Shown here: positions 16,011 to 23,925 of the stretch, piece by piece
How the letters are laid out: each line of letters begins with the position of its first letter
How positions within the stretch are numbered: position 1 is the first letter of the stretch
Origin: an uncultured Lachnospiraceae bacterium
Lineage (GTDB): Bacteria > Bacillota > Clostridia > Lachnospirales > Lachnospiraceae
Assembly: GCA_910587085.1 (NCBI GenBank)
Contig: CAJUMC010000037.1
Location: 1-30,387 of the forward strand
Length of the DNA stretch: 30,387 nucleotides
Direction: 5' to 3'
The notes under the pieces: model-generated
Databases searched by the model: none
What the model was told of the DNA's origin: nothing
Seen by the model: only the letters and a program-made list of their open reading frames with translations
Made by a program: the position numbers and the translations under genes

Positions 16011-16120
16011 TTCCTGTGCGCTCCTGTGCGTATGGAGTGGTAAAATAAGGGAAAGTATATCTTATATAGCGCCTGAACTGTAAAGCTCCGTTGCATAATT
16101 ATAATAATGGAGGTGCAATT

Positions 16121-18262
16121 TTGAAAAAAGAAAACGATTTACCGGAGGGCAATGAACCGAAGGCAGAAAAGGCTCCGGTACCGCCGGAAAGAAGAATGCG
16201 CAGGCCCGGTACCGCAGGCAGGGGAAGAAGGACGCCGGCAAGGACGGAGGAAACAGCAAAGAGCGGCGCAGTAAAAGAAAAGAAGGAAACTGCGGGGAGA
16301 AGAAGGTCCGGAGCCGCAGCAGGCAGCCAGAATACGGCCGCTGCGGTTAATACAGCGAACGGCGGGAGTGCAGCAAACGGTGCGAACGGAACCGCTGCAG
16401 GAAACGCAGGCAGTCAGAACGGGGGAAGCAGTGCAGGCCGCCGCCCGCGGAGAAGGACGGTAAAGGCGGATCAGCCGCGGGAGAATACCGCAGCAAGGCA
16501 GGTTCCGGCATCCGTTTCGGCTCCGATCCCGGCGGTTGTGCCGCCGGAAAGGAAACCGGCAAAAAGGACCGCAGAAGGCAGGCAGGCGGGAAGCAGTGCG
16601 GGACAGGGCGGTTCCGGCAGGGTAAAGATTATTCCGCTCGGAGGGCTGGAACAGATCGGTATGAATATTACGGCCTTCGAGTACGATGACAGCATTATTG
16701 TCGTAGACTGCGGCCTGGCCTTCCCGGAGGATGAAATGCTCGGGATCGATCTTGTCATCCCGGATATTTCGTATCTGAAGGATAATATCGAGAAGGTGAA
16801 GGGGTTTGTGATCACGCACGGGCATGAGGATCATATCGGCTCGCTGCCATATGTGCTCAAGGAAATCAATGTTCCGGTTTACGCAACAAAGCTGACGATC
16901 GGCATTATCGAGAACAAGCTGAAGGAGCACAATCTCCTGAAATCGACGAAGCGCAGAATTGTCAAGCACGGGCAGACGGTGAATCTCGGCTGTTTCCGCG
17001 TGGAGTTTATCCGGACAAACCACAGCATCGCGGACGCGGCGGCGCTTGCCATTTTTACACCGGCGGGCCTGATCATTCACACCGGCGATTTCAAGGTGGA
17101 TTACACGCCGATTTTCGGAGATATGATTGATCTGCAGCGTTTCGGCGAGCTGGGCAAAAAAGGCGTGCTCGCGCTGCTCTGTGAGAGTACAAACGTGCTG
17201 CGCCCGGGCTTTACGCCGTCGGAGCGCACGGTCGGAAAAACCTTTGACAATATTTTTGCGGAGAATAAAAACAGCCGCATTATCATTGCGACCTTTGCCT
17301 CCAATGTGGACCGCGTGCAGCAGATTATCAATTCCGCACAGAAGTACGGGCGGAAGGTAATCGTCGAAGGGCGCAGCATGGTCAATATTATCACGACGGC
17401 GATGGAGCTCGGCTACATCAATATCCCGGACAATCTGTTGATTGATATCGAGACTATGAAGAATTATACGGACGATCAGCTGGTGCTCGTGACAACCGGG
17501 AGCCAGGGCGAGGCTATGGCGGCGCTGTCGCGTATGGCGGCCTCCATCCACAAAAAGGTAACAATCACGCCGGGAGATACCGTCGTATTCAGCTCAACGC
17601 CGATCCCGGGCAACGAAAAGAGCGTATCCAAGGTGATCAACGAGCTGACAATGAAGGGGGCAAAGGTAATTTTCCAGGAGACCCATGTGTCGGGCCATGC
17701 CTGCCAGGAGGAGATCAAACTGATCTATGCGCTTACGCGGCCGAAATATTCCGTTCCGGTGCACGGCGAATATCGTCACCGCGTCCGCCAGAAGGAGCTG
17801 GCGCAGGAGATGGGTGTGCCGAAGGACAATATCTTTATTCTCGCATCCGGTGATGTGCTGGAGCTGTCCGAGGAGAGCGCGGGCATTACGGGACATGTGC
17901 CGGCGCAGGGCATCTTTGTTGACGGGCTCGGTGTCGGGGACGTGGGCAATATTGTGCTGCGCGACCGCCAGTACCTATCCGAGAACGGCCTGATTATCGT
18001 TGTCGTAACGCTGGAACGGCACAGCAACCAGGTGCTTTCCGGGCCGGATATCGTCTCCCGCGGCTTTGTCTATGTGAGGGAGGCGGAGAATCTGATGGAC
18101 GAGGCCGCCGAGGTGGTCAATGATGCGATGGAGCGCTGCATGGCAAAGAATACCTCGGATTGGGGCAGGATTAAAAATGAAATCAAGGATTCCCTGAGCG
18201 ATTATATCTGGAAAAAAATGAAGCGGAATCCGATGATTCTGCCGATTATTATGGAGGTATAG
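16121..18262 (+). CDS. rnj: Ribonuclease J with a long disordered N-terminal extension
   Basis: A 713-residue metallo-beta-lactamase/beta-CASP RNase acting on mRNA 5' ends and in rRNA maturation. The enzyme core starts near residue 168 ('VKIIPLGGLEQIGMNITAFE') and carries the zinc motif 'ITHGHEDHIGSLPYVL' (HxHxDH) near 233, 'IHTGDFKVDY', 'VEGRSMVNII', 'VTTGSQGEAMAALSRMA' and 'HVSGHACQEEIKLI'. Ordinary RNase J is ~555 residues. The extra N-terminal ~167 residues are low complexity, rich in Arg, Lys, Ala, Gly, Asn and Pro, probably a flexible RNA-binding tail. The start is the TTG at 16121, 5 nt after GGAGGTG; a TTG at 16091 would put the ribosome site inside the gene. It interrupts an otherwise conserved yrr-type gene row. 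Confidence 0.93.
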   Translation: MKKENDLPEGNEPKAEKAPVPPERRMRRPGTAGRGRRTPARTEETAKSGAVKEKKETAGRRRSGAAAGSQNTAAAVNTANGGSAANGANGTAAGNAGSQNGGSSAGRRPRRRTVKADQPRENTAARQVPASVSAPIPAVVPPERKPAKRTAEGRQAGSSAGQGGSGRVKIIPLGGLEQIGMNITAFEYDDSIIVVDCGLAFPEDEMLGIDLVIPDISYLKDNIEKVKGFVITHGHEDHIGSLPYVLKEINVPVYATKLTIGIIENKLKEHNLLKSTKRRIVKHGQTVNLGCFRVEFIRTNHSIADAAALAIFTPAGLIIHTGDFKVDYTPIFGDMIDLQRFGELGKKGVLALLCESTNVLRPGFTPSERTVGKTFDNIFAENKNSRIIIATFASNVDRVQQIINSAQKYGRKVIVEGRSMVNIITTAMELGYINIPDNLLIDIETMKNYTDDQLVLVTTGSQGEAMAALSRMAASIHKKVTITPGDTVVFSSTPIPGNEKSVSKVINELTMKGAKVIFQETHVSGHACQEEIKLIYALTRPKYSVPVHGEYRHRVRQKELAQEMGVPKDNIFILASGDVLELSEESAGITGHVPAQGIFVDGLGVGDVGNIVLRDRQYLSENGLIIVVVTLERHSNQVLSGPDIVSRGFVYVREAENLMDEAAEVVNDAMERCMAKNTSDWGRIKNEIKDSLSDYIWKKMKRNPMILPIIMEV

Positions 18263-18295
18263 TCGGGACGGCTCGTCCGGGAATGGAGAATTGCT

Positions 18296-19087
18296 ATGAA
18301 AAAATCAACCTCAGGAAGGCTGGCGCTGCGCCTGACCGGCGCGATCTCCAGATTTATCATCAACACAATTTTTTATCTTGTCGTGGTGTTTGCGATTATC
18401 AAGGGCGCCGATTATGTTTACCATTTTGCCTATCAGGTGTTTGGGTCCGTCGCCAAAGAGGAGGCGCCCGGCACGAATGTGCCCGTTCAGATTTTCCGGG
18501 GGGAGACGACGATGAACATCGCCTCGAAGCTGGAAACCAGCCTGTTAATTGTAGATAAATATTCATTTCTTCTTAAAACAAAGTTGAAAGAATACAATAT
18601 TATGCCGGGCACTTATATATTAAATACTTCCATGGATTACAATGATATCCTGGATATCATTACCAATCCCGCCAACTCGATTGCCCAGGAGGAGAGCATT
18701 GAGGACAGCAAAAAGCCGTCCGGCTCGGAGGAAGGCGGAAAGAACGAGGGGAATGCCGGTGCGGAGAGCGAGGGAAACAGCGGGGCTTCAGACCCGGGAG
18801 AAAACGGGAACGGCACGGGAAATTCCAGCGGGAAGAGCAGCAGAGCCTGGGAAGCAGGGGAAACCGGGAACGGCGCTGCGGTTTCCGGCGGGAAGAGCGG
18901 CAGAGCCTTGGAAGCAAGAGAAACCGGGAACGGCGCTGCGGTTTCCGGCGGGAAGAGCAGCAGAACTTTGAGCCCGGGAGAGAGCGGGAACAGCATTGCG
19001 GCTTCCGGCGGGAAGAGCGGCAGCGCTTTGGAAGCAGGGAATAGCAGGAACAACTCTTCAGTTTCCGGGACGGGAGGCGCAGCGTGA
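18296..19087 (+). CDS. MltG/YceG-like membrane protein with a repetitive tail
   Basis: A 263-residue protein with a membrane anchor at ~16-45 ('FIINTIFYLVVVFAIIKGAD'). An outer segment ('VPVQIFRGETTMNIASKLET', 'KLKEYNIMPGTYILNTSMDY', 'NDILDIITN') resembles the LysM-like subdomain of the endolytic transglycosylase MltG. The catalytic YceG domain of full-length MltG (~340 or more residues) is absent. Residues ~140-258 are Gly/Ser/Asn/Glu-rich, including 20-residue repeats, probably a flexible extracytoplasmic stretch. It occupies the yrrL (mltG) position before the O-methyltransferase gene, which it overlaps as GTGA. The ATG has GGAG ~9 nt upstream. Without the catalytic part it is likely a binding or scaffold protein; that is inference. 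Confidence 0.8.
   Translation: MKKSTSGRLALRLTGAISRFIINTIFYLVVVFAIIKGADYVYHFAYQVFGSVAKEEAPGTNVPVQIFRGETTMNIASKLETSLLIVDKYSFLLKTKLKEYNIMPGTYILNTSMDYNDILDIITNPANSIAQEESIEDSKKPSGSEEGGKNEGNAGAESEGNSGASDPGENGNGTGNSSGKSSRAWEAGETGNGAAVSGGKSGRALEARETGNGAAVSGGKSSRTLSPGESGNSIAASGGKSGSALEAGNSRNNSSVSGTGGAA
18769..19068 (+). repeat. Coding tandem repeat, 5 x 60 bp
   Basis: Units of 60 bp start at 18769 (diverged), 18829, 18889, 18949 and 19009. Each begins CGGGAAGAGC(A/G)G except the first and ends TTTCCGG or similar. Units 18829 and 18889 differ at only a few bases. They encode a 20-residue module of the form GKSSRAWEAGETGNGAAVSG in the MltG-like protein. Length variation between strains is likely. Confidence 0.9.
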
Positions 19088-19950
19088 TTGTGGACGAGCG
19101 GATTTCCGGTTATCTCCGCGCGCTTGATCCGGGAGAGCCGGAATATCTGATAAAGCTGGAGGAGCGGGCTGTCCGGGAGGAGGTTCCGATCATCCGGAAG
19201 GATGCGCAGGCGCTCCTTCGTTTCCTTTTGAGAATGCGGCGGCCGATGCGCCTTCTCGAGGTGGGCACGGCTGTTGGATATTCCTGCATGTACATGAGCG
19301 AATATATGCCGGAGGGTGCGTTGATTGCTACGATTGAGAAGGTACCGATGCGCCTGCGCCCGGCGAAGGAAAATCTCAGAAATGCGCCGCATGCAGAGCG
19401 CATCGCGCTTCTGGCCGGGGATGCGGCGGAGGTGCTTGCAAAGCTGGCGGACGGCAAAGTCTCTGCAAAGCGCGGGGGATGGTTTTCAGAAGAACCGGAG
19501 GCGGATTCTGAAGAGGGAGCGGAAGGCAGGCCTTTTCCGGAGAACCCGGACGGGCCGGAACCCGCAGCAGCCTGCGGGATGTCAGGGGATTTTTCCGGAA
19601 AACCGGCGGGACTGCAGGAAATTTATCTGCCTGCAGCAGAGCGCTCGGCATGGCTCGGTCAATCCTTTTCCGAGCCGTATGATTTTATTTTTCTTGATGC
19701 GGCGAAGGGACAGTATATGAAATTTCTGCCTTATCTCCTTCGTCTGCTCCGTCCGGACGGGATATTTGTAACAGACAACGTGCTGCAGGAGGGGAGCATC
19801 GCAGATTCAAAATTTACGATTCTTCGGCGGGATCGAACCATTCACAAAAGGATGCGGGAATACCTGTATGAACTTACCCACCGCACAGATCTGAATACGG
19901 TGGTGCTGCCGGTCGGCGACGGCATGGCAGTTACGACGTTCCGGAATTGA
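19084..19950 (+). CDS. TrmR-like SAM-dependent O-methyltransferase
   Basis: A 288-residue class I methyltransferase. 'RLLEVGTAVGYSCMYMSEYM' is the SAM-binding loop, 'LIATIEKVP' follows, 'YDFIFLDAAKGQYMKFLPYL' holds the metal-binding aspartate, and 'DGIFVTDNVLQEGSI' is typical of the catechol O-methyltransferase-like group. The position, after the mltG-like gene and before a U32 protein, equals yrrM of B. subtilis (trmR). That enzyme methylates 5-hydroxyuridine to 5-methoxyuridine at the tRNA wobble base. Relatives are ~215-220 residues; the excess here is an insertion at ~124-195, rich in Gly, Pro and Glu, with no recognisable motif. Start GTG 19084 overlaps the upstream stop and has GGGAGG before it. 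Confidence 0.9.
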   Translation: MIVDERISGYLRALDPGEPEYLIKLEERAVREEVPIIRKDAQALLRFLLRMRRPMRLLEVGTAVGYSCMYMSEYMPEGALIATIEKVPMRLRPAKENLRNAPHAERIALLAGDAAEVLAKLADGKVSAKRGGWFSEEPEADSEEGAEGRPFPENPDGPEPAAACGMSGDFSGKPAGLQEIYLPAAERSAWLGQSFSEPYDFIFLDAAKGQYMKFLPYLLRLLRPDGIFVTDNVLQEGSIADSKFTILRRDRTIHKRMREYLYELTHRTDLNTVVLPVGDGMAVTTFRN

Positions 19951-20224
19951 GAAGCCGCGGCGGGAAGAACATACAAGGTATTGGTATGCGGCTGTCAGCC
20001 GGGAAAATGCTTTTTTGGGGAAAAGCTGTTATCAGGAAAGGAAACCGGCATGCGGTATCCGTGTGCGGCTGCTGTCAAGAAAAGAAGCCAGCATAGGGCA
20101 TCTGCATACTGCCGTTGGCCGGAAAGCAGACGGCGTGATCTGCCGGCATGCAGACTATGGAAATCGCAGTACATGGCGGGACGGACTGCGGAAACTGCGG
20201 AATACAGAATTGCGGAGTATGGAA

Positions 20225-21469
20225 ATGAGCGGGATACGAAAAAGAAAAAAGCCGGAACTGCTGATTCCGGCGAGCAGCCTGGAGGTGCTGAAGGCCGCCG
20301 TGGTCTACGGGGCGGATGCGGTTTATATCGGCGGTGAGCTTTACGGGCTGCGCGCGAAGGCAAAAAACTTTTCTGCGCAGGATATGCAGGAAGGGATTGC
20401 GTTTGCGCACAGGTACGGCAGAAAAGTCTATGTGACGGCCAATATTACGGCGCACAACCGCGATCTTGCAGGGGTGGAAGAGTATTTTCGAGAGCTCAGG
20501 GCGCTTGCGCCGGATGCGCTGATTATCTCCGATCCGGGTGTGTTTGAGATCGCGAGGGAGACGGTGCCGGAAATTGATATTCATGTGAGCACGCAGGCAA
20601 ACAATGTAAATTACCGCACCTGCCGGTTCTGGCACCGGATGGGTGCGACGCGAGTCGTAACAGCGCGGGAACTTTCTCTTGCGGAGATTGCGGAAATCCG
20701 CGCCAACATTCCTGGGGAACTTGAACTGGAAACTTTTATTCATGGCGCAATGTGCATTTCTTATTCGGGCAGATGTCTGTTAAGTAATTATTTTACAGGA
20801 AGAGATGCGAATCTTGGTGCATGCACTCATCCCTGCCGCTGGAAATATTATCTGATGGAGGAGACAAGGCCGGGTGTTTATCTGCCGGTATTTGAGAATG
20901 ACCGGGGCACTTATATTTTCAATTCCCGGGATCTCTGCATGATCGACCATATACCGGAGCTGGTGGAGGCGGGCATTGACAGCTTCAAGATCGAGGGGCG
21001 CATGAAGACGGCGCTCTATGTAGCAGCCGTAGCAAGAACCTACCGCCGTGCGATCGACGATTATTTTCTGTCGGAGGAATGCTATCGGGAAAACATTTCT
21101 TATTATCGCGAAGAGCTTGAAAAATGCACTTACCGACAGTATACCACAGGATTTTTCTTTCATAAACCGACGCCCGAGGCACAGATTTACGATAACAACA
21201 CTTATATCAAAAGTTATACCTATCTTGGAATTATCCGATCCGTCTCAGACGGCTGGTGTGAGATGGAGCAGCGCAACAAGTTCTCGACAGGGGACGAGGT
21301 AGAAATTATGAAGCCGTCCGGCAGGGATGTTACGGCCCAGGTGCTGGCCATCCGGGATGAGGAGGGCACCGCGATGGAAAGCTGCCCGCATGCGCAGCAG
21401 AAGATTTTTGTCAAATTCAGTAATGATGCGGCAGAATTCGACCTGATCCGTCAGAAATCAGCCGAATAA
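20225..21469 (+). CDS. U32 peptidase-family protein, TrhP-like tRNA hydroxylation factor
   Basis: A 414-residue protein. It begins 'KPELLIPASSLEVLKAAVVY' and 'GADAVYIGGELYGLRAKAKN', and carries the U32 signature 'ELETFIHGAMCISYSGRCLL' followed by 'GACTHPCRW', with four conserved cysteines likely to bind a cluster. In B. subtilis and E. coli such proteins (YrrN/YrrO, YegQ = TrhP) are needed to form 5-hydroxyuridine-34 in tRNA, the substrate of TrmR, whose likely homologue lies just upstream. GGAG at 20214-20217 supports ATG 20225. The frame is open from 20015 but that extension is not family sequence. The 274 nt before the gene hold nothing I recognise. Only one U32 gene is present where Bacillus has two. 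Confidence 0.9.
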   Translation: MSGIRKRKKPELLIPASSLEVLKAAVVYGADAVYIGGELYGLRAKAKNFSAQDMQEGIAFAHRYGRKVYVTANITAHNRDLAGVEEYFRELRALAPDALIISDPGVFEIARETVPEIDIHVSTQANNVNYRTCRFWHRMGATRVVTARELSLAEIAEIRANIPGELELETFIHGAMCISYSGRCLLSNYFTGRDANLGACTHPCRWKYYLMEETRPGVYLPVFENDRGTYIFNSRDLCMIDHIPELVEAGIDSFKIEGRMKTALYVAAVARTYRRAIDDYFLSEECYRENISYYREELEKCTYRQYTTGFFFHKPTPEAQIYDNNTYIKSYTYLGIIRSVSDGWCEMEQRNKFSTGDEVEIMKPSGRDVTAQVLAIRDEEGTAMESCPHAQQKIFVKFSNDAAEFDLIRQKSAE

Positions 21470-21528
21470 AGCTATGGCAGGGAGGCACAGAGCCAATCCG
21501 GAACCCGGCAGAAATACAAAAGAAGAAT

Positions 21529-21548
21529 GAGGAAAACCTGCACTCGGA
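21529..21548 (+). repeat. Left copy of a 20-bp direct repeat flanking the ATPase-nuclease cassette
   Basis: GAGGAAAACCTGCACTCGGA here is identical to 23861-23880 in the same orientation. Similarity ends abruptly on both sides. The first copy lies 60 nt after the U32 stop. Confidence 0.9.
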
Positions 21549-21668
21549 TTCCGTTTCTTATAGACGGACTTAGCTATACAATGAGTAAATATAGAAATAA
21601 AATGTACTTGATTCATCATGATGCAAATCCAATAAATCAACTAAACGGATTAAAAACAAATAAAAAGG

Positions 21669-21696
21669 TTTAATTCGGTTAAAAATGCGGTATAAT
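21669..21696 (+). promoter_or_regulatory. Probable promoter of the ATPase-nuclease cassette
   Basis: A perfect TATAAT (21691-21696) with a weak -35, TTTAAT (21669-21674), 16 nt apart. The gene start is 28 nt downstream of the -10 box. Confidence 0.6.
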
Positions 21697-21723
21697 GGAT
21701 AAAACGGATAAGGAGGTACGAAT

Positions 21724-22905
21724 ATGGGACTCAGAGCAGAAGATGTCTTCCGCCCCGGGGCATTTCCAGAATACACCTATATATCGCGAAAATCTGCCAT
21801 TTCCGACTTGCCCTATGAATTCCGGCTGATGCAGGCCATCAAGGTATCCGGCTTCCTGACTTCTCTGGTAGGCCCTTCCAAAATGGGAAAGACTATTTTA
21901 TGTGAAAAAGTCATTGGATTTGAACATATTGTGGAGATTTCCGGAGCAGACTTTGATGAGGATACGGACTTCTGGAAGCTGGTCTCTGCAAAAGCCGGGC
22001 TTGCATACGAAGGCCAGTTTGCATCCGAAAAGCAGATTTCCAGCACCAGCGATAAATATACCAAAAAGGAAACCTTCTCCCTGACGAAGGATAAGATTAT
22101 AGAATATTACAAGGAAAACGATCTGGTTCTGGTCATAGACGACTTCCACTATGCCCCGAAGGGAAAACGAATGCAGATTGCACAGCTGCTCAAAGATGCC
22201 ATCCGCAGGGAATTTAAGGCCGTTGTGGTCTCCCTTCCTCACCGGGCAGACGAAGCAATTCGGCAGAATGCAGACCTTTCCGGCCGCTTAAGCCTGATCA
22301 ACATGGAGCCATGGGAAGTAGACGATTTAAAGGAGATTGCGAAGCTGGGGTTTGGAAAGTTGAACATTTCCATTGCGGATTCCATTGCAGCGCAGATTGC
22401 CGTAGAAAGCCTTTCTTCTCCTCAGCTGATGCAGTATATCTGTCTGAACATCTGCACCATGCTGGAAATGTCCGGGGAGGAAAGCCGGCAGATCCGTCAG
22501 GAAATTCTGGAAACCGCCTATCACTACACCACTGCAAACTTTGAATACGGAGATGTGGTGTCTCTGATGCAAAAAGGGCCGAATACGCGCGGTAAAAGCC
22601 GGAACACATTCCGGGCTGTCAATGGAGAGGAACATGACATTTATGAGCTGATTGTAAAATCTATTGCAGAAAATCCTCCCATTATGAAATTGGAATTTGA
22701 GGATGTGAAAGAGCGTATCTACCGCCTGCTTGCAGACGACAGTAAAAAACCATCCCCTCAGATGCTACGGGAAAGCTTGGCAAAGCTGAAAGAATTACTG
22801 TATGGGCGGGAAGATATTTTTAAGGTACTTGACTGGAAAGAAGGGAGCCTCTATATTCTGGATCCTCTGTTCCTGTTCTATCTGCGATGGGGAGGCACAC
22901 GTTAA
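21724..22905 (+). CDS. P-loop ATPase (AAA/STAND-like) paired with a nuclease
   Basis: A 393-residue ATPase. The Walker A motif is 'LVGPSKMGKTILCE' (residues ~48-61) and Walker B is 'DLVLVIDDFHYAP' (~133-145). 'AVVVSLPHRADEAIRQNADL' with 'SGRLSLINMEPWEVDDLKEI' fits the sensor region and a lid of the archaeal-type/STAND ATPases. The C-terminus 'SLYILDPLFLFYLRWG' resembles the winged-helix end of such ATPases (DPFLRFYLRW type). I do not recognise a named family. AAGGAGG precedes the ATG. The stop is 5 nt before the next start, and codon and base use are visibly more AT-rich than in the flanking genes. It probably senses a trigger and controls the downstream nuclease. That role is inferred from pairing alone. 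Confidence 0.82.
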   Translation: MGLRAEDVFRPGAFPEYTYISRKSAISDLPYEFRLMQAIKVSGFLTSLVGPSKMGKTILCEKVIGFEHIVEISGADFDEDTDFWKLVSAKAGLAYEGQFASEKQISSTSDKYTKKETFSLTKDKIIEYYKENDLVLVIDDFHYAPKGKRMQIAQLLKDAIRREFKAVVVSLPHRADEAIRQNADLSGRLSLINMEPWEVDDLKEIAKLGFGKLNISIADSIAAQIAVESLSSPQLMQYICLNICTMLEMSGEESRQIRQEILETAYHYTTANFEYGDVVSLMQKGPNTRGKSRNTFRAVNGEEHDIYELIVKSIAENPPIMKLEFEDVKERIYRLLADDSKKPSPQMLRESLAKLKELLYGREDIFKVLDWKEGSLYILDPLFLFYLRWGGTR

Positions 22906-22910
22906 AGACA

Positions 22911-23651
22911 ATGTTTAACATTTCTATAGCTATAGCCAGTATACAAGATGCTATTACAAAGCTGAAAAATGTAAAAGACGGCCAGGAATTTTCCCTTTTG
23001 CTGCCTGGCTTAAGAACTTTTCTCAAAACATTGGATATAGATTCCAAATCCCTGATGGAGTTGGAGCAGCGGGCGTACTACGTCGTAAATGAATATTCTG
23101 ACAAAGATACAATGAGCAATCTGGATTCTGCAAGGAATCGGGTCATTGCATATCTTGAACAGATTATGACTGGTTCCCCTGCAGATGACCGCCTGCTCAC
23201 CATACTTGATAACTACTATCTTTTTCTGGAAGCTCTTCTGGAGCGTCCGCCCCACAGGCGTGGCGGCATCCAAAAAGAACAGCTGTCAGGGCTGAAAATC
23301 CAGAATGAATACGATGTCCAACACCTACTGTATGCCTATCTGAAACCCATTTATCCGCTGGCAAGGGCTGAAGTCAGCGAGGATACCGGCTATGGTACAG
23401 TCCGGACAGATATCCTTCTGGATTCCGAGCATGTCATTGAAGTAAAGTGCACTCGCAGCAGTATGCCGCAAAAGAAACTGATAGAAGAATTGGAAGCGGA
23501 TATGGTGCATTACCATGCGGAACATATCTATTTCTTTCTCTATGATAAGGAAAAAATAATTGAAAATCCCAGGCTGTTCCGCAATATCTATGAAAACAAA
23601 GTAAAAGGGAAACAAATACATATCGTTATCCATCAGCCTAAAATACTATAA
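22911..23651 (+). CDS. DpnII/MboI-like PD-(D/E)XK nuclease
   Basis: A 246-residue protein (254 if the ATG at 22887 is used). The first ~125 residues are helical and unrecognised. The rest matches the REase_DpnII-MboI domain. 'NEYDVQHLLYAYLKPIY' gives the N-E-x-D-x-Q-x-L motif. 'VRTDILLDSEHVIEVKCTRS' gives the catalytic D...E-x-K (about Asp167, Glu177, Lys179). 'LIEELEADMVHYHAEHIYFF' and 'LYDKEKIIENPRLFRNIYEN' complete the fold. It should cut nucleic acid with a metal ion. No methyltransferase accompanies it, so it is not an ordinary restriction enzyme. The start is uncertain: GGAGG is 15 nt before 22911, none precedes 22887, and translation may be coupled to the ATPase gene. Confidence 0.85.
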   Translation: MFNISIAIASIQDAITKLKNVKDGQEFSLLLPGLRTFLKTLDIDSKSLMELEQRAYYVVNEYSDKDTMSNLDSARNRVIAYLEQIMTGSPADDRLLTILDNYYLFLEALLERPPHRRGGIQKEQLSGLKIQNEYDVQHLLYAYLKPIYPLARAEVSEDTGYGTVRTDILLDSEHVIEVKCTRSSMPQKKLIEELEADMVHYHAEHIYFFLYDKEKIIENPRLFRNIYENKVKGKQIHIVIHQPKIL

Positions 23652-23860
23652 AAGTCTTTCTGCGGAGAGAGGTATCAGCTGCCGAACGAGTCTGTCCTAA
23701 AAAGACATCCTTAATAATGCTCTCTGCAGAATGCTTTACGAGTTCTCCTGCCTATTTCCAGTTTTTATTCAGATACTGCAAAATCCCCACATGTATGCTC
23801 CAGGCCACCCACTGCTGGTACCAGGGGGGGGCAGAGCTTCTCAGCCTCCGCACTGTTGGA

Positions 23861-23880
23861 GAGGAAAACCTGCACTCGGA
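23861..23880 (+). repeat. Right copy of the 20-bp direct repeat flanking the cassette
   Basis: Identical to 21529-21548, same orientation, 2.3 kb apart. Together they bracket exactly the two accessory genes, their promoter and the trailing hairpin. Confidence 0.9.
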
Positions 23881-23925
23881 GAACACAAGCGAAATAATAC
23901 CGGAAAAGAATAAAACCGGAAAACA

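Noticed and set aside
14954..16096. 380-codon open frame on the minus strand
   Set aside because: Runs opposite ruvX and DUF1292, proline/histidine-rich shadow sequence.
16139..17551. 470-codon open frame on the minus strand
   Set aside because: It lies fully opposite RNase J, has no ribosome site and reads as His/Arg/Asp-rich antisense of a GC-rich gene.
20015..20224. 70-residue N-terminal extension of the U32 protein
   Set aside because: Not family-like; a GGAG ribosome site sits before the ATG at 20225.
21724..23651. Type II restriction-modification system
   Set aside because: The nuclease domain is DpnII/MboI-like but there is no DNA methyltransferase in the cassette or elsewhere in the window.
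21549..23860. Classical insertion sequence or transposon
   Set aside because: No transposase, no terminal inverted repeats, and a 20-bp duplication is longer than typical target-site duplications.
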